64,000 bases of DNA, taken from the NCBI RefSeq assembly GCF_037645805.1, contig NZ_JBBEXE010000001.1, forward strand, positions 310,001 through 374,000. Direction: 5' to 3'. Position 1 is the stretch's first letter, and the number at the start of each line of letters is the position of its first letter. Below are positions 8,734 through 17,863 of this stretch, piece after piece. The stretch comes from Leptobacterium_A meishanense (lineage in GTDB: Bacteria; Bacteroidota; Bacteroidia; Flavobacteriales; Flavobacteriaceae). The notes beneath the pieces were generated by a model, which did not search any database, was not told the DNA's origin, and saw only the letters and a list, made by a program, of their open reading frames with translations. A program made the position numbers and the translations under genes.

Positions 8734-9477
8734 ATGTACAAATCGTTCTTATTTATAGTCTTCTTTCTTACCTTTTCAACTATTAGAGCACAACGTGATC
8801 AACCAGACAACATTGATGGTATTATTGTACACCCAGTTGTACACGGCACCGTTGTTTTTGAATGGAACAATCAGGTGATTTATGTAGACCCGTACGGAGG
8901 TGCTGAAAAATTTAAAGGACTGGCAGCTCCTGATATTATTTTAATCACTGATATTCATGGTGACCATTTAAACACAAAAACCCTTGAAGCATTAAACACC
9001 GACAAAGCCACCTTTGTAGTACCACAAGCAGTTGCTGACCAACTTCCTGAAATATCCAGAGCAAACCTAGTTATAATTGCGAATGGCGAAGAGAAAAAAG
9101 TTTTGGGGATCCCAATAAAAGCCATTCCTATGTACAACTTACCGGAAAGTCCCGATGCACGCCATACGAAAGGGCGCGGAAATGGTTATATTATTAATTT
9201 GGGTGGAAAACATATTTATTTAAGTGGTGACACAGAAGACATCCCTGAAATGAGAAGCCTCAAAGGTATTGACATTGCTTTTGTATGCATGAATTTGCCA
9301 TATACAATGGATATCTATCAAGCGGCCAGTGCTGTACTCGATTTTAAACCAAAAATTATGTACCCATACCATTATCGAGGACGTCCGGAAATAAGTGATA
9401 CAAAAACCTTCAAAAAACTAGTCAACGATAAAAACCCTGACATTGAGGTACGTCTTCGGAATTGGTATGTCGAATAA
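8734..9477 (+). CDS. Secreted metallo-beta-lactamase-fold hydrolase
   Basis: A 247-residue protein with a cleavable signal peptide (MYKSFLFIVFFLTFSTIRAQ). The fold is indicated by VIYVDPYGG, then ITDIHGDHLN at about 71-80 supplying His75, Asp77 and His78 as metal ligands, later LSGDTED (about 164-170) and the C-terminal MYPYHYRG. The first histidine of the usual THxHxDH motif is replaced (TDIHGDH, Asp73). The arrangement resembles UlaG-type or YtnP/UPF0173 lactonase-like proteins rather than true beta-lactamases. The substrate is unknown. It is a stand-alone gene, convergent with ettA with only 7 nt between stops. Confidence 0.87.
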   Translation: MYKSFLFIVFFLTFSTIRAQRDQPDNIDGIIVHPVVHGTVVFEWNNQVIYVDPYGGAEKFKGLAAPDIILITDIHGDHLNTKTLEALNTDKATFVVPQAVADQLPEISRANLVIIANGEEKKVLGIPIKAIPMYNLPESPDARHTKGRGNGYIINLGGKHIYLSGDTEDIPEMRSLKGIDIAFVCMNLPYTMDIYQAASAVLDFKPKIMYPYHYRGRPEISDTKTFKKLVNDKNPDIEVRLRNWYVE

Positions 9478-9484
9478 AACGATA

Positions 9485-11176
9485 TTAATCCCTTACCAGT
9501 TTTTTATACTTAATGCGCTTTGGGGTAATATCACCTAAACGTTTGCGTTTATTTTCCTCATATGCGGAGAAACTGCCCTCAAAGAAATATACTTGAGAAT
9601 TTCCTTCAAAAGCAAGGATATGTGTGCAAATACGATCTAAAAACCAACGATCGTGTGAAATAATAACGGCACAACCTGCAAAATTTTCCAATCCTTCTTC
9701 TAAAGCACGTAGTGTATTTACATCCAAATCATTTGTTGGTTCGTCCAATAACAATACATTCCCCTCTTCTTTTAAAGTCATCGCTAAGTGTAACCGGTTC
9801 CTTTCTCCTCCTGAAAGCGTATTTACTTTTTTATTTTGTTCACTCCCAGAGAAGTTAAAACGGCTTAAGTATGCTCTGGAATTCACCTGACGACCTCCCA
9901 TTAGTATTAGTTCCTGCCCGTCCGAAAAATTCTCCCAAATCGACTTTTCAGCATCAATATTCTTATGCCGTTGGTCAACATATGCTATCTTTACGGTATC
10001 CCCTATCTCAAAAGTCCCTTTATCAGGGGTTTCTTCTCCCATAATCATCTTAAAGATTGTTGTCTTTCCTGCACCATTGGGACCTATCACCCCTACAATA
10101 CCAGCCTGTGGAAGCTTAAAATTTAAATCTTCATATAACAATTTGTCACCATACGCTTTAGCTACCCCTTTGGCTTCAATCACATTCGTACCCAACCGAG
10201 GGCCATTAGGAATATAAATCTCTAGCTTTTCATCCAGTTGCTTTTGATCTTCATTTAATAGCTTGTCATAATTGCTCAAACGGGCTTTTTGTTTTGCCTG
10301 TCTTCCTTTTGGTGCCATTCGTACCCATTCCAGTTCACGCTCTAATGTTTTTCTTCGCTTACTGGCTTGCTTTTCTTCCTGGGCCAAACGTTTTGCCTTT
10401 TGATCAAGCCATGAAGAATAATTCCCTTTCCATGGAATGCCTTCTCCCCTGTCCAGTTCCAATATCCAGCCGGCTACATTATCTAAAAAATAACGGTCGT
10501 GTGTTACTGCTATCACCGTTCCTGAATACTGTTGCAAGTGTTCCTCTAGCCACAATACAGATTCTGCATCCAAATGATTGGTAGGCTCATCTAAGAGTAA
10601 TACATCCGGTTGCTTTAGCAATAACCTACATAAAGCCACACGCCTACGCTCCCCTCCTGAAAGTACTTTTATGGGTGTGTCCGGTTCCGGAGTACGTAAA
10701 GCATCCATGGCAATCTCTAATTTTGTATCCAATTCCCAGGCGTTTGTCGCATCAATTTTATCTTGCAGCCCAGCCTGTTTGTCCATAAGTTTTTGCATCT
10801 TTTCGGCATCTTCATACACTTCAGGAAGTCCAAACATATCATTGATCTTATTGTATTCATCAAGCACATCAACTATTTCTGACACGCCTTCTTTTACTAC
10901 TTCAATGACTGTCTTTTCTTCATCCAACTTTGGTTCCTGCTCCAAGTATCCGACGGAATAGCCCGGAGCGAAAACAACATCCCCTTGGTAATTTTTTTCA
11001 AACCCTGCTATAATACGTAATAATGTAGATTTACCGGATCCATTAAGTCCCAAAATGCCAATCTTCGCTCCATAAAAAAAGCTTAGGTAAATATCTTTCA
11101 AGACCGTTTTGTTGGTACTTTGGTACGTTTTAGAAACTCCGGACATGGAGAAGATCACTTTTTTGTCGTCTGACAT
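9485..11176 (-). CDS. ettA: ABC-F translation factor EttA (energy-dependent translational throttle)
   Basis: A soluble ABC-F ATPase of 563 residues with two nucleotide-binding domains and no membrane segment. Domain 1 has Walker A GLNGSGKST at 43-51, signature LSGGE at 172-176 and Walker B/D-loop LLLDEPTNHLD near 194-203. A linker rich in Lys/Arg/Gln/Glu (about 258-312) follows, then domain 2 with Walker A GPNGAGKTT at 365-373, LSGGERNRLHLA and LLLDEPTNDLD. The family binds the ribosomal E site and gates entry into elongation according to ATP/ADP ratio. Length and the N-terminal segment match EttA rather than antibiotic-resistance ABC-F proteins. The 60-residue membrane gene lies 19 nt upstream in the same direction. 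Confidence 0.93.
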   Translation of the reverse strand: MSDDKKVIFSMSGVSKTYQSTNKTVLKDIYLSFFYGAKIGILGLNGSGKSTLLRIIAGFEKNYQGDVVFAPGYSVGYLEQEPKLDEEKTVIEVVKEGVSEIVDVLDEYNKINDMFGLPEVYEDAEKMQKLMDKQAGLQDKIDATNAWELDTKLEIAMDALRTPEPDTPIKVLSGGERRRVALCRLLLKQPDVLLLDEPTNHLDAESVLWLEEHLQQYSGTVIAVTHDRYFLDNVAGWILELDRGEGIPWKGNYSSWLDQKAKRLAQEEKQASKRRKTLERELEWVRMAPKGRQAKQKARLSNYDKLLNEDQKQLDEKLEIYIPNGPRLGTNVIEAKGVAKAYGDKLLYEDLNFKLPQAGIVGVIGPNGAGKTTIFKMIMGEETPDKGTFEIGDTVKIAYVDQRHKNIDAEKSIWENFSDGQELILMGGRQVNSRAYLSRFNFSGSEQNKKVNTLSGGERNRLHLAMTLKEEGNVLLLDEPTNDLDVNTLRALEEGLENFAGCAVIISHDRWFLDRICTHILAFEGNSQVYFFEGSFSAYEENKRKRLGDITPKRIKYKKLVRD

Positions 11177-11195
11177 AACATTTTTTTTATTTATT

Positions 11196-11378
11196 TTAAA
11201 CCCTTCCTTTCAATGCACTAAAAACCCAGGCAATAGCAAAAAAACCTACCCCTACTGCTCCAAACCCATACCCTGCAACATCATCATATCGAAATGCCCC
11301 CAGGGCTATCAAACCTATCCCTACTATAACCATTATAAATGTTGCCCAACCCAGTACTGTATTTTTATTCATTGCCAT
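11196..11378 (-). CDS. CAL67264-family small membrane protein
   Basis: A 60-residue protein with two hydrophobic spans, about residues 8-27 and 35-55, separated by a short loop containing RYDD. Its sequence (start MAMNKNTVLGWATFIMVIVG) fits the small flavobacterial family named CAL67264, which has no known function. It precedes ettA by 19 nt on the same strand and is probably the first gene of a two-gene transcript; that association may only reflect shared promoter use. Confidence 0.85.
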   Translation of the reverse strand: MAMNKNTVLGWATFIMVIVGIGLIALGAFRYDDVAGYGFGAVGVGFFAIAWVFSALKGRV

Positions 11379-11481
11379 AAGCTTGTTTTTTTAAATGTTG
11401 AAATGGTGCACAATTTAAAAAAATAATACATAGGTAACTAATACTACTGTTTTTGTATTTTAGCGCAAATAATTTCATCGT

Positions 11482-13110
11482 ATGGATATCCGGTTCAATA
11501 AAAATGAAGATCATAATAAAATGCTGCTTTCTGAATTACGAAATAGACTGAATGCCATAAAACAAGGCGGTGGTAAAAAACGTATTGAAAAGCTGCACGC
11601 TGAAGGAAAAATGACTGCAAGAGAACGTATTGATTACTTATTGGACAAAAATACCAATAGTGTTGAAATAGGTGCTTTGGTCGGAGAAGGTATGTATGAA
11701 GAACATGGTGGATGCCCTTCTGGCGGGGTGGTTGTTAAAATGGGTTATGTGAAAGGGAAACAATGTATTGTAGTCGCCAATGACGCCACTGTAAAAGCCG
11801 GTGCATGGTTCCCTATTACTGCAAAAAAGAACTTGAGAGCGCAAGAGGTTGCTATGGAAAACAGGCTTCCTATTATTTATTTGGTGGATAGCGCCGGTGT
11901 GTACCTGCCAATGCAAGACGAGATTTTTCCTGATAAGGAGCACTTTGGGCGGATTTTTAGGAATAATGCCATTATGAGTAGCATGGGAATCACTCAAATT
12001 GCGGCTGTAATGGGCAGTTGTGTTGCCGGAGGGGCATACCTTCCCATCATGAGTGATGAAGCCCTTATTGTTGATAAGACAGGAAGTATCTTCCTAGCGG
12101 GAAGTTACCTCGTTAAAGCAGCTATAGGGGAGGTAATTGATAATGAAACCTTGGGTGGAGCTACGACGCATTGTGAAATTAGTGGTGTCACTGATTACAA
12201 AGCAAAAGATGATAAAGATGCCTTAGATACTATCAAAAGTATAATAGGTAAGATTGGAGATTACGAAAAAGCAGGTTATAATAGGATTACAAGCAAAAAA
12301 CCAAAAGAGAATACAGAGGAATTATACGGTATTCTTCCAAAAAGCAGGGCCGATCAATATGACATGATGGAAATCATAAAAAGATTGGTAGATGATTCTG
12401 ATTTTGAAGAATATAAAGCAGGTTATGGACAAACCATCATAACTGGATATGCCCGGATTGATGGCTGGGCTGTTGGTATTGTGGCAAATCAACGAAAAGT
12501 CGTAAAAACCAAAAAAGGGGAAATGCAATTTGGTGGGGTTATCTACTCCGATTCTGCTGATAAAGCTACCCGCTTTATAGCTAATTGCAATCAAAAGAAA
12601 ATCCCTCTGGTTTTTCTTCAAGATGTTACAGGGTTTATGGTAGGGAGTAAGTCTGAACATGGTGGCATTATAAAAGATGGTGCTAAAATGGTAAATGCTG
12701 TGAGCAATTCTGTAGTCCCTAAGTTTACTATAGTTATCGGAAATAGTTATGGTGCCGGCAATTATGCTATGTGTGGAAAAGCTTATGACCCGCGGCTTAT
12801 TATCGCCTGGCCAAGTGCCGAACTGGCAGTGATGGGAGGTGCACAAGCAGCCAAAGTTTTATTACAGATAGAAACGGCTTCGTTGAAGAAAAAAGGAGAA
12901 GAAATTACTAAAGAAAAAGAACAGGAATTATTTGATAAGATCAAATCAAGATACGACACACAGATTTCCCCTTACTATGCTGCAGCGCGTTTATGGACTG
13001 ATGCTATTATTGATCCTGTAGATACCCGGAAATGGATTTCTATGGGTATTGAGGCGGCTGATCATGCGCCTATTGAAAAACCATTTAATTTAGGGGTTAT
13101 ACAAACATAG
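11482..13110 (+). CDS. Acyl-CoA carboxylase, carboxyltransferase (beta) subunit
   Basis: A 542-residue carboxyltransferase of the propionyl-/methylcrotonyl-CoA carboxylase type. It transfers CO2 from carboxybiotin to an acyl-CoA. Two crotonase-fold halves are visible. The first has YLVDSAGVYLPMQ and the oxyanion region GSCVAGGAYLPIMSDE; the second has FLQDVTGFMVGSKSEHGGI and GNSYGAGNYAMCGKAYDPR. The segment GGATTHCEISGVTDY and the DEIFPDKEHFGRIF insertion resemble the methylcrotonyl-CoA carboxylase group, which would place it in leucine degradation, but the acyl specificity is not certain. The biotin carboxylase/carrier partner is not adjacent, which is unusual for this family. Confidence 0.88.
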   Translation: MDIRFNKNEDHNKMLLSELRNRLNAIKQGGGKKRIEKLHAEGKMTARERIDYLLDKNTNSVEIGALVGEGMYEEHGGCPSGGVVVKMGYVKGKQCIVVANDATVKAGAWFPITAKKNLRAQEVAMENRLPIIYLVDSAGVYLPMQDEIFPDKEHFGRIFRNNAIMSSMGITQIAAVMGSCVAGGAYLPIMSDEALIVDKTGSIFLAGSYLVKAAIGEVIDNETLGGATTHCEISGVTDYKAKDDKDALDTIKSIIGKIGDYEKAGYNRITSKKPKENTEELYGILPKSRADQYDMMEIIKRLVDDSDFEEYKAGYGQTIITGYARIDGWAVGIVANQRKVVKTKKGEMQFGGVIYSDSADKATRFIANCNQKKIPLVFLQDVTGFMVGSKSEHGGIIKDGAKMVNAVSNSVVPKFTIVIGNSYGAGNYAMCGKAYDPRLIIAWPSAELAVMGGAQAAKVLLQIETASLKKKGEEITKEKEQELFDKIKSRYDTQISPYYAAARLWTDAIIDPVDTRKWISMGIEAADHAPIEKPFNLGVIQT

Positions 13111-13119
13111 TGTTTGTTT

Positions 13120-14211
13120 TTACGTCAGTATATTTTTGACTGTTGTGTCCCGAATAATTTTTCCATTTTCAGTCTCTTTAAAATTGTCGATAAAAACTAT
13201 TTTTTTAGGAATTTCAAATTTATTGAGCTCCTTAAAAGTTTTTATTTTCTCCCATATGCTCTGCTCCACAGCTTCATCATCTTCAATTAACAACACTAAT
13301 TTTTGACCTAATTTTTCATCAGGGTAACCTGTAACGAAAAATCGTTGTGAGATTATCTTTTTTAGCTTTGCTTCTATCTGTTCAGGGATTAATTTGACTC
13401 CTCCGGAATTAATTATGTTGTCATAACGTCCTAACCATTCAAATGTGTCGTCTGAGTGAATGCTTACTATGTCATTTGTAATGATTGTCTCTTCTGAAAC
13501 TTCAGGAGCATTAATAACTAGGCAATTTCTATCATCTGAACTAATAGATACATTTGGAAGAGCCTTAAAGTAAGCTGTTTTAATTGTTTCTTCTAATGAA
13601 AAATTATTTAGTTTTTTTGCGGCTATGTGTGTGACAGTTTCTGTCATTCCATATGTTTCATAAACTGTAGTCCGTTTACCTTGTAGTTTTTTACCCAATT
13701 CATTTGAGACAGGTGCCCCCCCTACTATGAGGGTTTTGATTTGATTTAACCGATCAATCGAGTTTTCCAATTGAAAAGGGATCATTGCACAGAAATCATA
13801 TTCTTTTCCATTGTCAGCAAGCGGATAGCCTGATGGTGGGACTAAGTCAATAGACAAACCCAAAATGAGTGCACGTACTAACATCATTTTTCCGGCAATA
13901 AATGTTGCGGGAAGACAATGCAGTGCAGAATCACCTACTGATACACCAAAAAAATCTCCGGTCGCAATGGCAGAGTTTACCATATGTTGTTTTTGAAGTT
14001 TTATTATTTTCGGTGTACCGGTAGAACCTGATGTGCATACAGTAACATAATCTTTATCATTAAGCCAGTCGATCAAAAAATCACCTACTGATCGTTCGTG
14101 CGGTTCTCCTTCTTTTACAAAACTATAGGCTACCTCCTTTAGTTCTTCTTGATTAAAATACAGTCCGTTTAATTGAAATTTCAGATGTATATTTTTATAC
14201 GTAGGGTTCAT
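13120..14211 (-). CDS. menE: o-Succinylbenzoate-CoA ligase
   Basis: An AMP-forming ligase that activates o-succinylbenzoate to its CoA ester in menaquinone synthesis. At 363 residues it is a compact member of the ANL superfamily. The ATP-binding P-loop TVCTSGSTGTPKI covers about residues 57-69, and the adenylation motif YETYGMTETVTH is present. The C-terminal hinge (WLGRYDNIINSGGVKL) and the catalytic lysine region (ENGKIIRD) close the protein. Taken alone the family could be another acyl-CoA ligase, but the setting at the end of a run of menA, menB, menC, menD and menF makes MenE clear. It is the last gene of the minus-strand block. Confidence 0.93.
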   Translation of the reverse strand: MNPTYKNIHLKFQLNGLYFNQEELKEVAYSFVKEGEPHERSVGDFLIDWLNDKDYVTVCTSGSTGTPKIIKLQKQHMVNSAIATGDFFGVSVGDSALHCLPATFIAGKMMLVRALILGLSIDLVPPSGYPLADNGKEYDFCAMIPFQLENSIDRLNQIKTLIVGGAPVSNELGKKLQGKRTTVYETYGMTETVTHIAAKKLNNFSLEETIKTAYFKALPNVSISSDDRNCLVINAPEVSEETIITNDIVSIHSDDTFEWLGRYDNIINSGGVKLIPEQIEAKLKKIISQRFFVTGYPDEKLGQKLVLLIEDDEAVEQSIWEKIKTFKELNKFEIPKKIVFIDNFKETENGKIIRDTTVKNILT

Positions 14212-14234
14212 TTCTTAAATACAACTAATGGATA

Positions 14235-15188
14235 TCATTCATTGACCAATGCCTCTTCTCTGGAAAACCTTTCAACACTCCCTGTTAATCTTTCTCTCCA
14301 GTTTGACCAATTATATTTTTTATAAAAAACAAACAATAATAGTGGGTATATTACCAATATGGGTATAAACATATCAAAGCCTAATTCCGGATCGGAAACA
14401 TCCTTATACAAGGAATGGGTCTGAAAAGCAGTCCAATCTGCGGTAACCAACAATGCTGTAATTAAATTATTGGCTGCATGATATCCTATAGCCAATTCCA
14501 GTCCATCATCCATTAATGTCATAATCCCCAGAAAAAACCCAGTGGCAATGTAATATACAATAGCAATTTTGCCTAGTTTATCAATTTCTGGGTTTTGAAG
14601 ATGCAATAACCCAAATACTAATGAGGTGATCACCAGCGGTATCCATCTATTTCTAGCCAATATACCTATTCCTTGCATTAAATAACCTCTAAACAAGTAT
14701 TCTTCAAAACTTGTTTGCAATGGAATCAAGAGTGCTCCTATAATTACTAAGACTAAAAAGGGGACTAATTTAAAATTCCATTGATAATCATTGGGGTTTA
14801 CTATAAAATCGATACTTATTAATGTTATACTGATAATCGCAATAAGCGTAAAGGCAAAAACAACCCGTTTCCAGTCTATTTTTTTCCGTGATGTTGTAAG
14901 TGCTGTAATTTGTTGTTTATGAATGTATTTTACCACAAAGAACAAGGTTAGAAAACCTCCTGCAAATGGCAGTAACAATAATACCAGATTGAGGTTAGGC
15001 TCGAATGCCTGTAGAAGATACTCAGTATCTTGCATTCGGGAAGGGTCTAAATCTCCCCTCATAGATTTCATTGCTATGGCTATTGCATGAGGGACAGAAA
15101 AAAGTGTAACCCCAATAAAAACAATTACTATCCCAGTAATATATCGCCACCACTCATTTTTTGATTTAAACGCTTGTTCTATATACAT
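14235..15188 (-). CDS. CPBP-family intramembrane glutamic protease
   Basis: A polytopic membrane protein of 317 residues. The CPBP (CAAX protease/bacteriocin-processing, formerly ABI) motifs are intact: FEEYLFRG with Glu162, Glu163 and Arg167, FGLLH with His196, and YHAANN with His237 and Asn241. About seven hydrophobic segments can be counted, including residues 17-39, 64-88, 108-130 and 141-158. The substrate is unknown. It lies between menC (2 nt gap) and menE (23 nt gap), so it is co-transcribed with menaquinone genes, but no biochemical link is known to me. Confidence 0.9.
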   Translation of the reverse strand: MYIEQAFKSKNEWWRYITGIVIVFIGVTLFSVPHAIAIAMKSMRGDLDPSRMQDTEYLLQAFEPNLNLVLLLLPFAGGFLTLFFVVKYIHKQQITALTTSRKKIDWKRVVFAFTLIAIISITLISIDFIVNPNDYQWNFKLVPFLVLVIIGALLIPLQTSFEEYLFRGYLMQGIGILARNRWIPLVITSLVFGLLHLQNPEIDKLGKIAIVYYIATGFFLGIMTLMDDGLELAIGYHAANNLITALLVTADWTAFQTHSLYKDVSDPELGFDMFIPILVIYPLLLFVFYKKYNWSNWRERLTGSVERFSREEALVNE

Positions 15189-15190
15189 GG

Positions 15191-16231
15191 TTATAATTTA
15201 AAATCGGTTATCCATTTTTTTTCTGGCTTATAATGCAAAAAACCATTTTCCACTATTAATGGGCTATCATAATTATTAATATACAGTCCTCCTGTCCCTA
15301 ACCCTTGATACATAGGGTTTCTTTTATGAAATGTCCATTGTGCTATGGCATTCAATCCTATATTGCTTTCCAATGCACTGGTTGCCCACCAGCCTACATT
15401 ATGATTTTCTGCTATTTGGATCCATTCATCACTTCCCCTATAGCCACCTATCAAACTAGGTTTTAAAATTATATACTGTGGTTTTATTGTTTGTAGCAAT
15501 TCCTCTTTTTTTGTTACATCAAAAACACCTATTAATTCTTCATCTAATGCTATAGGAAGGGGTGATTGCATGCATAATTCAGCCATTTCATGTGGTTGTC
15601 CGGCCTTAATAGGCTGTTCAATGGAGTGGATATCCAGTTTAGCTAGTTTTTCTAATTTTTTGAGTGCATCTGTAGGTTTAAAGGCTCCATTGGCATCTAC
15701 ACGTATTTCAATGTCATTTTTTGAAAACTGTTCTCGGATTGATTTTAACAACAGTAATTCTGTATCAAAGTCTATTGCTCCGATTTTCATTTTAATACAC
15801 CGGAAACCTTTCTCAATTTTTTGTTTTATCTGCTCACGCATAAAGGGTGCATCCCCCATCCAAATAAGGCCATTGATAGGAATGGCTGCTTTTCCGGATG
15901 TGAATTCTGATGGAAATAGTGTAAACGGCGTTTCCGATTGTAGCGACTTGAAAGCTTGTTCTATTCCAAATTGGATACTTGGAAACTCTATAAGTTCTTC
16001 CCATAATAGTTCTGCTCCCAAATGCATATGATCACAAGCCCATTTTAGTTTCTCTTCATAATCCGGTTTGTCGTCAATGCTCAACCCTCTTAATAAGCCA
16101 CATTCTCCTATTCCTGCTCTATTTTCGGATTGAATTTTAATAAACCAAGCTTCTTTTTTAGTAAAAACACCTCTTGAAGTTCCTGAGGGGTTCTTAAAAT
16201 GAAGGATATATTTATGATAGGTTGCATGCAT
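15191..16231 (-). CDS. menC: o-Succinylbenzoate synthase (enolase superfamily)
   Basis: MenC dehydrates SHCHC to o-succinylbenzoate in the menaquinone pathway. The 346-residue protein has the muconate-lactonizing subgroup active site: KxK motif with Lys147 and Lys149 (CIKMKIG), three metal ligands Asp179 (IRVDANG), Glu205 (HSIEQP) and Asp230 (IALDEEL), and the opposite general acid/base Lys257 (IILKPSL). Some close relatives are dipeptide epimerases or N-succinylamino-acid racemases; the men gene context decides the role. The stop is separated from the upstream hydrolase gene by a 23 nt gap. Confidence 0.94.
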   Translation of the reverse strand: MHATYHKYILHFKNPSGTSRGVFTKKEAWFIKIQSENRAGIGECGLLRGLSIDDKPDYEEKLKWACDHMHLGAELLWEELIEFPSIQFGIEQAFKSLQSETPFTLFPSEFTSGKAAIPINGLIWMGDAPFMREQIKQKIEKGFRCIKMKIGAIDFDTELLLLKSIREQFSKNDIEIRVDANGAFKPTDALKKLEKLAKLDIHSIEQPIKAGQPHEMAELCMQSPLPIALDEELIGVFDVTKKEELLQTIKPQYIILKPSLIGGYRGSDEWIQIAENHNVGWWATSALESNIGLNAIAQWTFHKRNPMYQGLGTGGLYINNYDSPLIVENGFLHYKPEKKWITDFKL

Positions 16232-16254
16232 TTTTTGAACGGTAGCAAATTTAG

Positions 16255-16935
16255 CTATAATATTATACTGTCTCCAATTGGCAATAACATTAAATCTTTT
16301 CCACTATCAAAAAATTTTCGTTTTGCTTCTTCATGGTCTATCTCTATATAACCAAATGTGTCATAGTGGTACCCTAATATTTTATCACATGCTATAAAAT
16401 CACTGGCGATAATGGCATCGTCAACTCCCATGGTAAAATTGTCACCAATAGGGAGAATTGCCAAATCTAATGGTGTTTGTAACGGAATAAGTTTCATGTC
16501 TGCTGTCAATGCTGTATCTCCGGCTATATAAATGTTTTTATGCTCACCTTCAATGACAAAACCACCGGGTTGCCCACCATAACTCCCATCTTCAAAAGAA
16601 GAGGTGTGTACAGCGTTGACATATTTTGCTTTTCCAAATTCAAAATCCCAACTTCCCCCATGATTCATGGGATGGTATTCATAGCCTTTTTTGCCATAAT
16701 AGCTTGCTATTTCATAGTTGGAAACAATTACTGAATTGTTATTTTTTGCAATGGGTTCCACATCCGCAATATGATCGCTATGTGCATGTGTAACCAATAT
16801 GTAGTCTGCTTTTATATCATCAGCTTTGATTTTTCCTTTAATTAATGGATTTTCTGATATAAAGGGATCAACAATAATATTAATATCATCCACCTGGATG
16901 CCTATACATGCATGTCCGTAATATGTTATTTTCAT
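16255..16935 (-). CDS. UPF0173-type metal-dependent hydrolase
   Basis: A cytoplasmic metallo-beta-lactamase-fold protein. I place the start at the ATG at 16935 (MKITYYGHACIG), giving 226 residues, the usual family length, and a 25 nt gap after menA; a start at 16983 would add 16 residues and overlap menA. The zinc motif is THAHSDH, followed by the aspartate ligand in YIAGDTALT and a C-terminal GYHYDTFGYI histidine. The function is unknown for the family. Position between menA and menC suggests co-transcription with menaquinone genes. Confidence 0.88.
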   Translation of the reverse strand: MKITYYGHACIGIQVDDINIIVDPFISENPLIKGKIKADDIKADYILVTHAHSDHIADVEPIAKNNNSVIVSNYEIASYYGKKGYEYHPMNHGGSWDFEFGKAKYVNAVHTSSFEDGSYGGQPGGFVIEGEHKNIYIAGDTALTADMKLIPLQTPLDLAILPIGDNFTMGVDDAIIASDFIACDKILGYHYDTFGYIEIDHEEAKRKFFDSGKDLMLLPIGDSIIL

Positions 16936-16960
16936 TTTATTTTTACTTTGTAAAAGAAAG

Positions 16961-17863
16961 TTACAAAATTTGTCCGATTGCAAACAGTACTGAAAATAGA
17001 AATATACTCAATGCTACTTTTTTTAACTCCGGATCAAAATTTGTAGGCTCTGTAATGTGAAACACTTTCCGAATATGTAACGCAATAGGTATAAAGGCAA
17101 ATATGAAAAGAAAATTTACAGGTTTCTCATACTTAAAAATAAAATACATTATTGCAAAGAAAAACGCTCCTACCAATAGATAATAATGGTAATATTTTGC
17201 TAAGGATGCCCCCATTTTAACTACTAATGTATTCTTGTTAACTATTTTATCATTTTCAATATCACGCATATTGTTCAAATTCAATACTGCTGTGCTCATC
17301 ATGCCAACGGTACATGCCGGGAGAAAAACAAACCAGTTAATCTGTTTGGTATATAGAAAATAAGAGCCTACTACACTTAAAAGCCCAAAAAACAGAAATA
17401 CAAAAATATCGCCATATCCATAATACCCATAGGCCGTTGTTCCCATAGTATATTTAATTGCTGCTGCAATAGATATAAGACCTAATATAAAAAAAAGCGC
17501 TATATAGAATACATTCTCGCTACCGAAAGCTTTATAGATTAATGCAATTGTAAGTAGCAGTGTAATTACTATGGTAATTGTTATCCCTTTTTTCATTTGG
17601 GGTGATGTAATGGTGCCACTTTGTATTGCCCGTTTTGGCCCTACCCTGTTATCATTGTCAGTCCCTTTTACACCATCACCATAATCATTGGCAAAATTAG
17701 AAAGTATCTGAAATGAGATAGTAGTGCATATAGCCAATATAAAAACCGTCCAGTCAAAAGCTTGTTGGTTAAATGCAGCGCTACTGCCTACTATGATACC
17801 GGAAACTGAAAGCGGAAGGGTTCGTAAACGGGCTGCTGATATCCACTTTCTTAGTTTTACCAT
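16961..17863 (-). CDS. menA: 1,4-Dihydroxy-2-naphthoate polyprenyltransferase
   Basis: This UbiA-family membrane enzyme attaches the isoprenoid tail to 1,4-dihydroxy-2-naphthoate, giving demethylmenaquinone. The 300-residue protein has about eight to nine transmembrane segments. Both aspartate-rich, magnesium-diphosphate-binding motifs are visible: NDYGDGVKGTDND at about 59-71 and NNMRDIENDK at about 197-206. RTLPLSVSGIIVG at the N-terminus is typical of MenA. It abuts the SPOR-domain gene with no intergenic base. Confidence 0.94.
   Translation of the reverse strand: MVKLRKWISAARLRTLPLSVSGIIVGSSAAFNQQAFDWTVFILAICTTISFQILSNFANDYGDGVKGTDNDNRVGPKRAIQSGTITSPQMKKGITITIVITLLLTIALIYKAFGSENVFYIALFFILGLISIAAAIKYTMGTTAYGYYGYGDIFVFLFFGLLSVVGSYFLYTKQINWFVFLPACTVGMMSTAVLNLNNMRDIENDKIVNKNTLVVKMGASLAKYYHYYLLVGAFFFAIMYFIFKYEKPVNFLFIFAFIPIALHIRKVFHITEPTNFDPELKKVALSIFLFSVLFAIGQIL

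Noticed and set aside
8576..8758. 60-codon plus-strand frame before the secreted MBL-fold gene
   Set aside because: It has no recognisable features and overlaps the start of the better supported gene at 8734, which begins with a signal peptide.
12322..12846. 174-codon minus-strand frame opposite the carboxyltransferase gene
   Set aside because: The carboxyltransferase motifs on the plus strand decide the coding strand; the product here has no motif.
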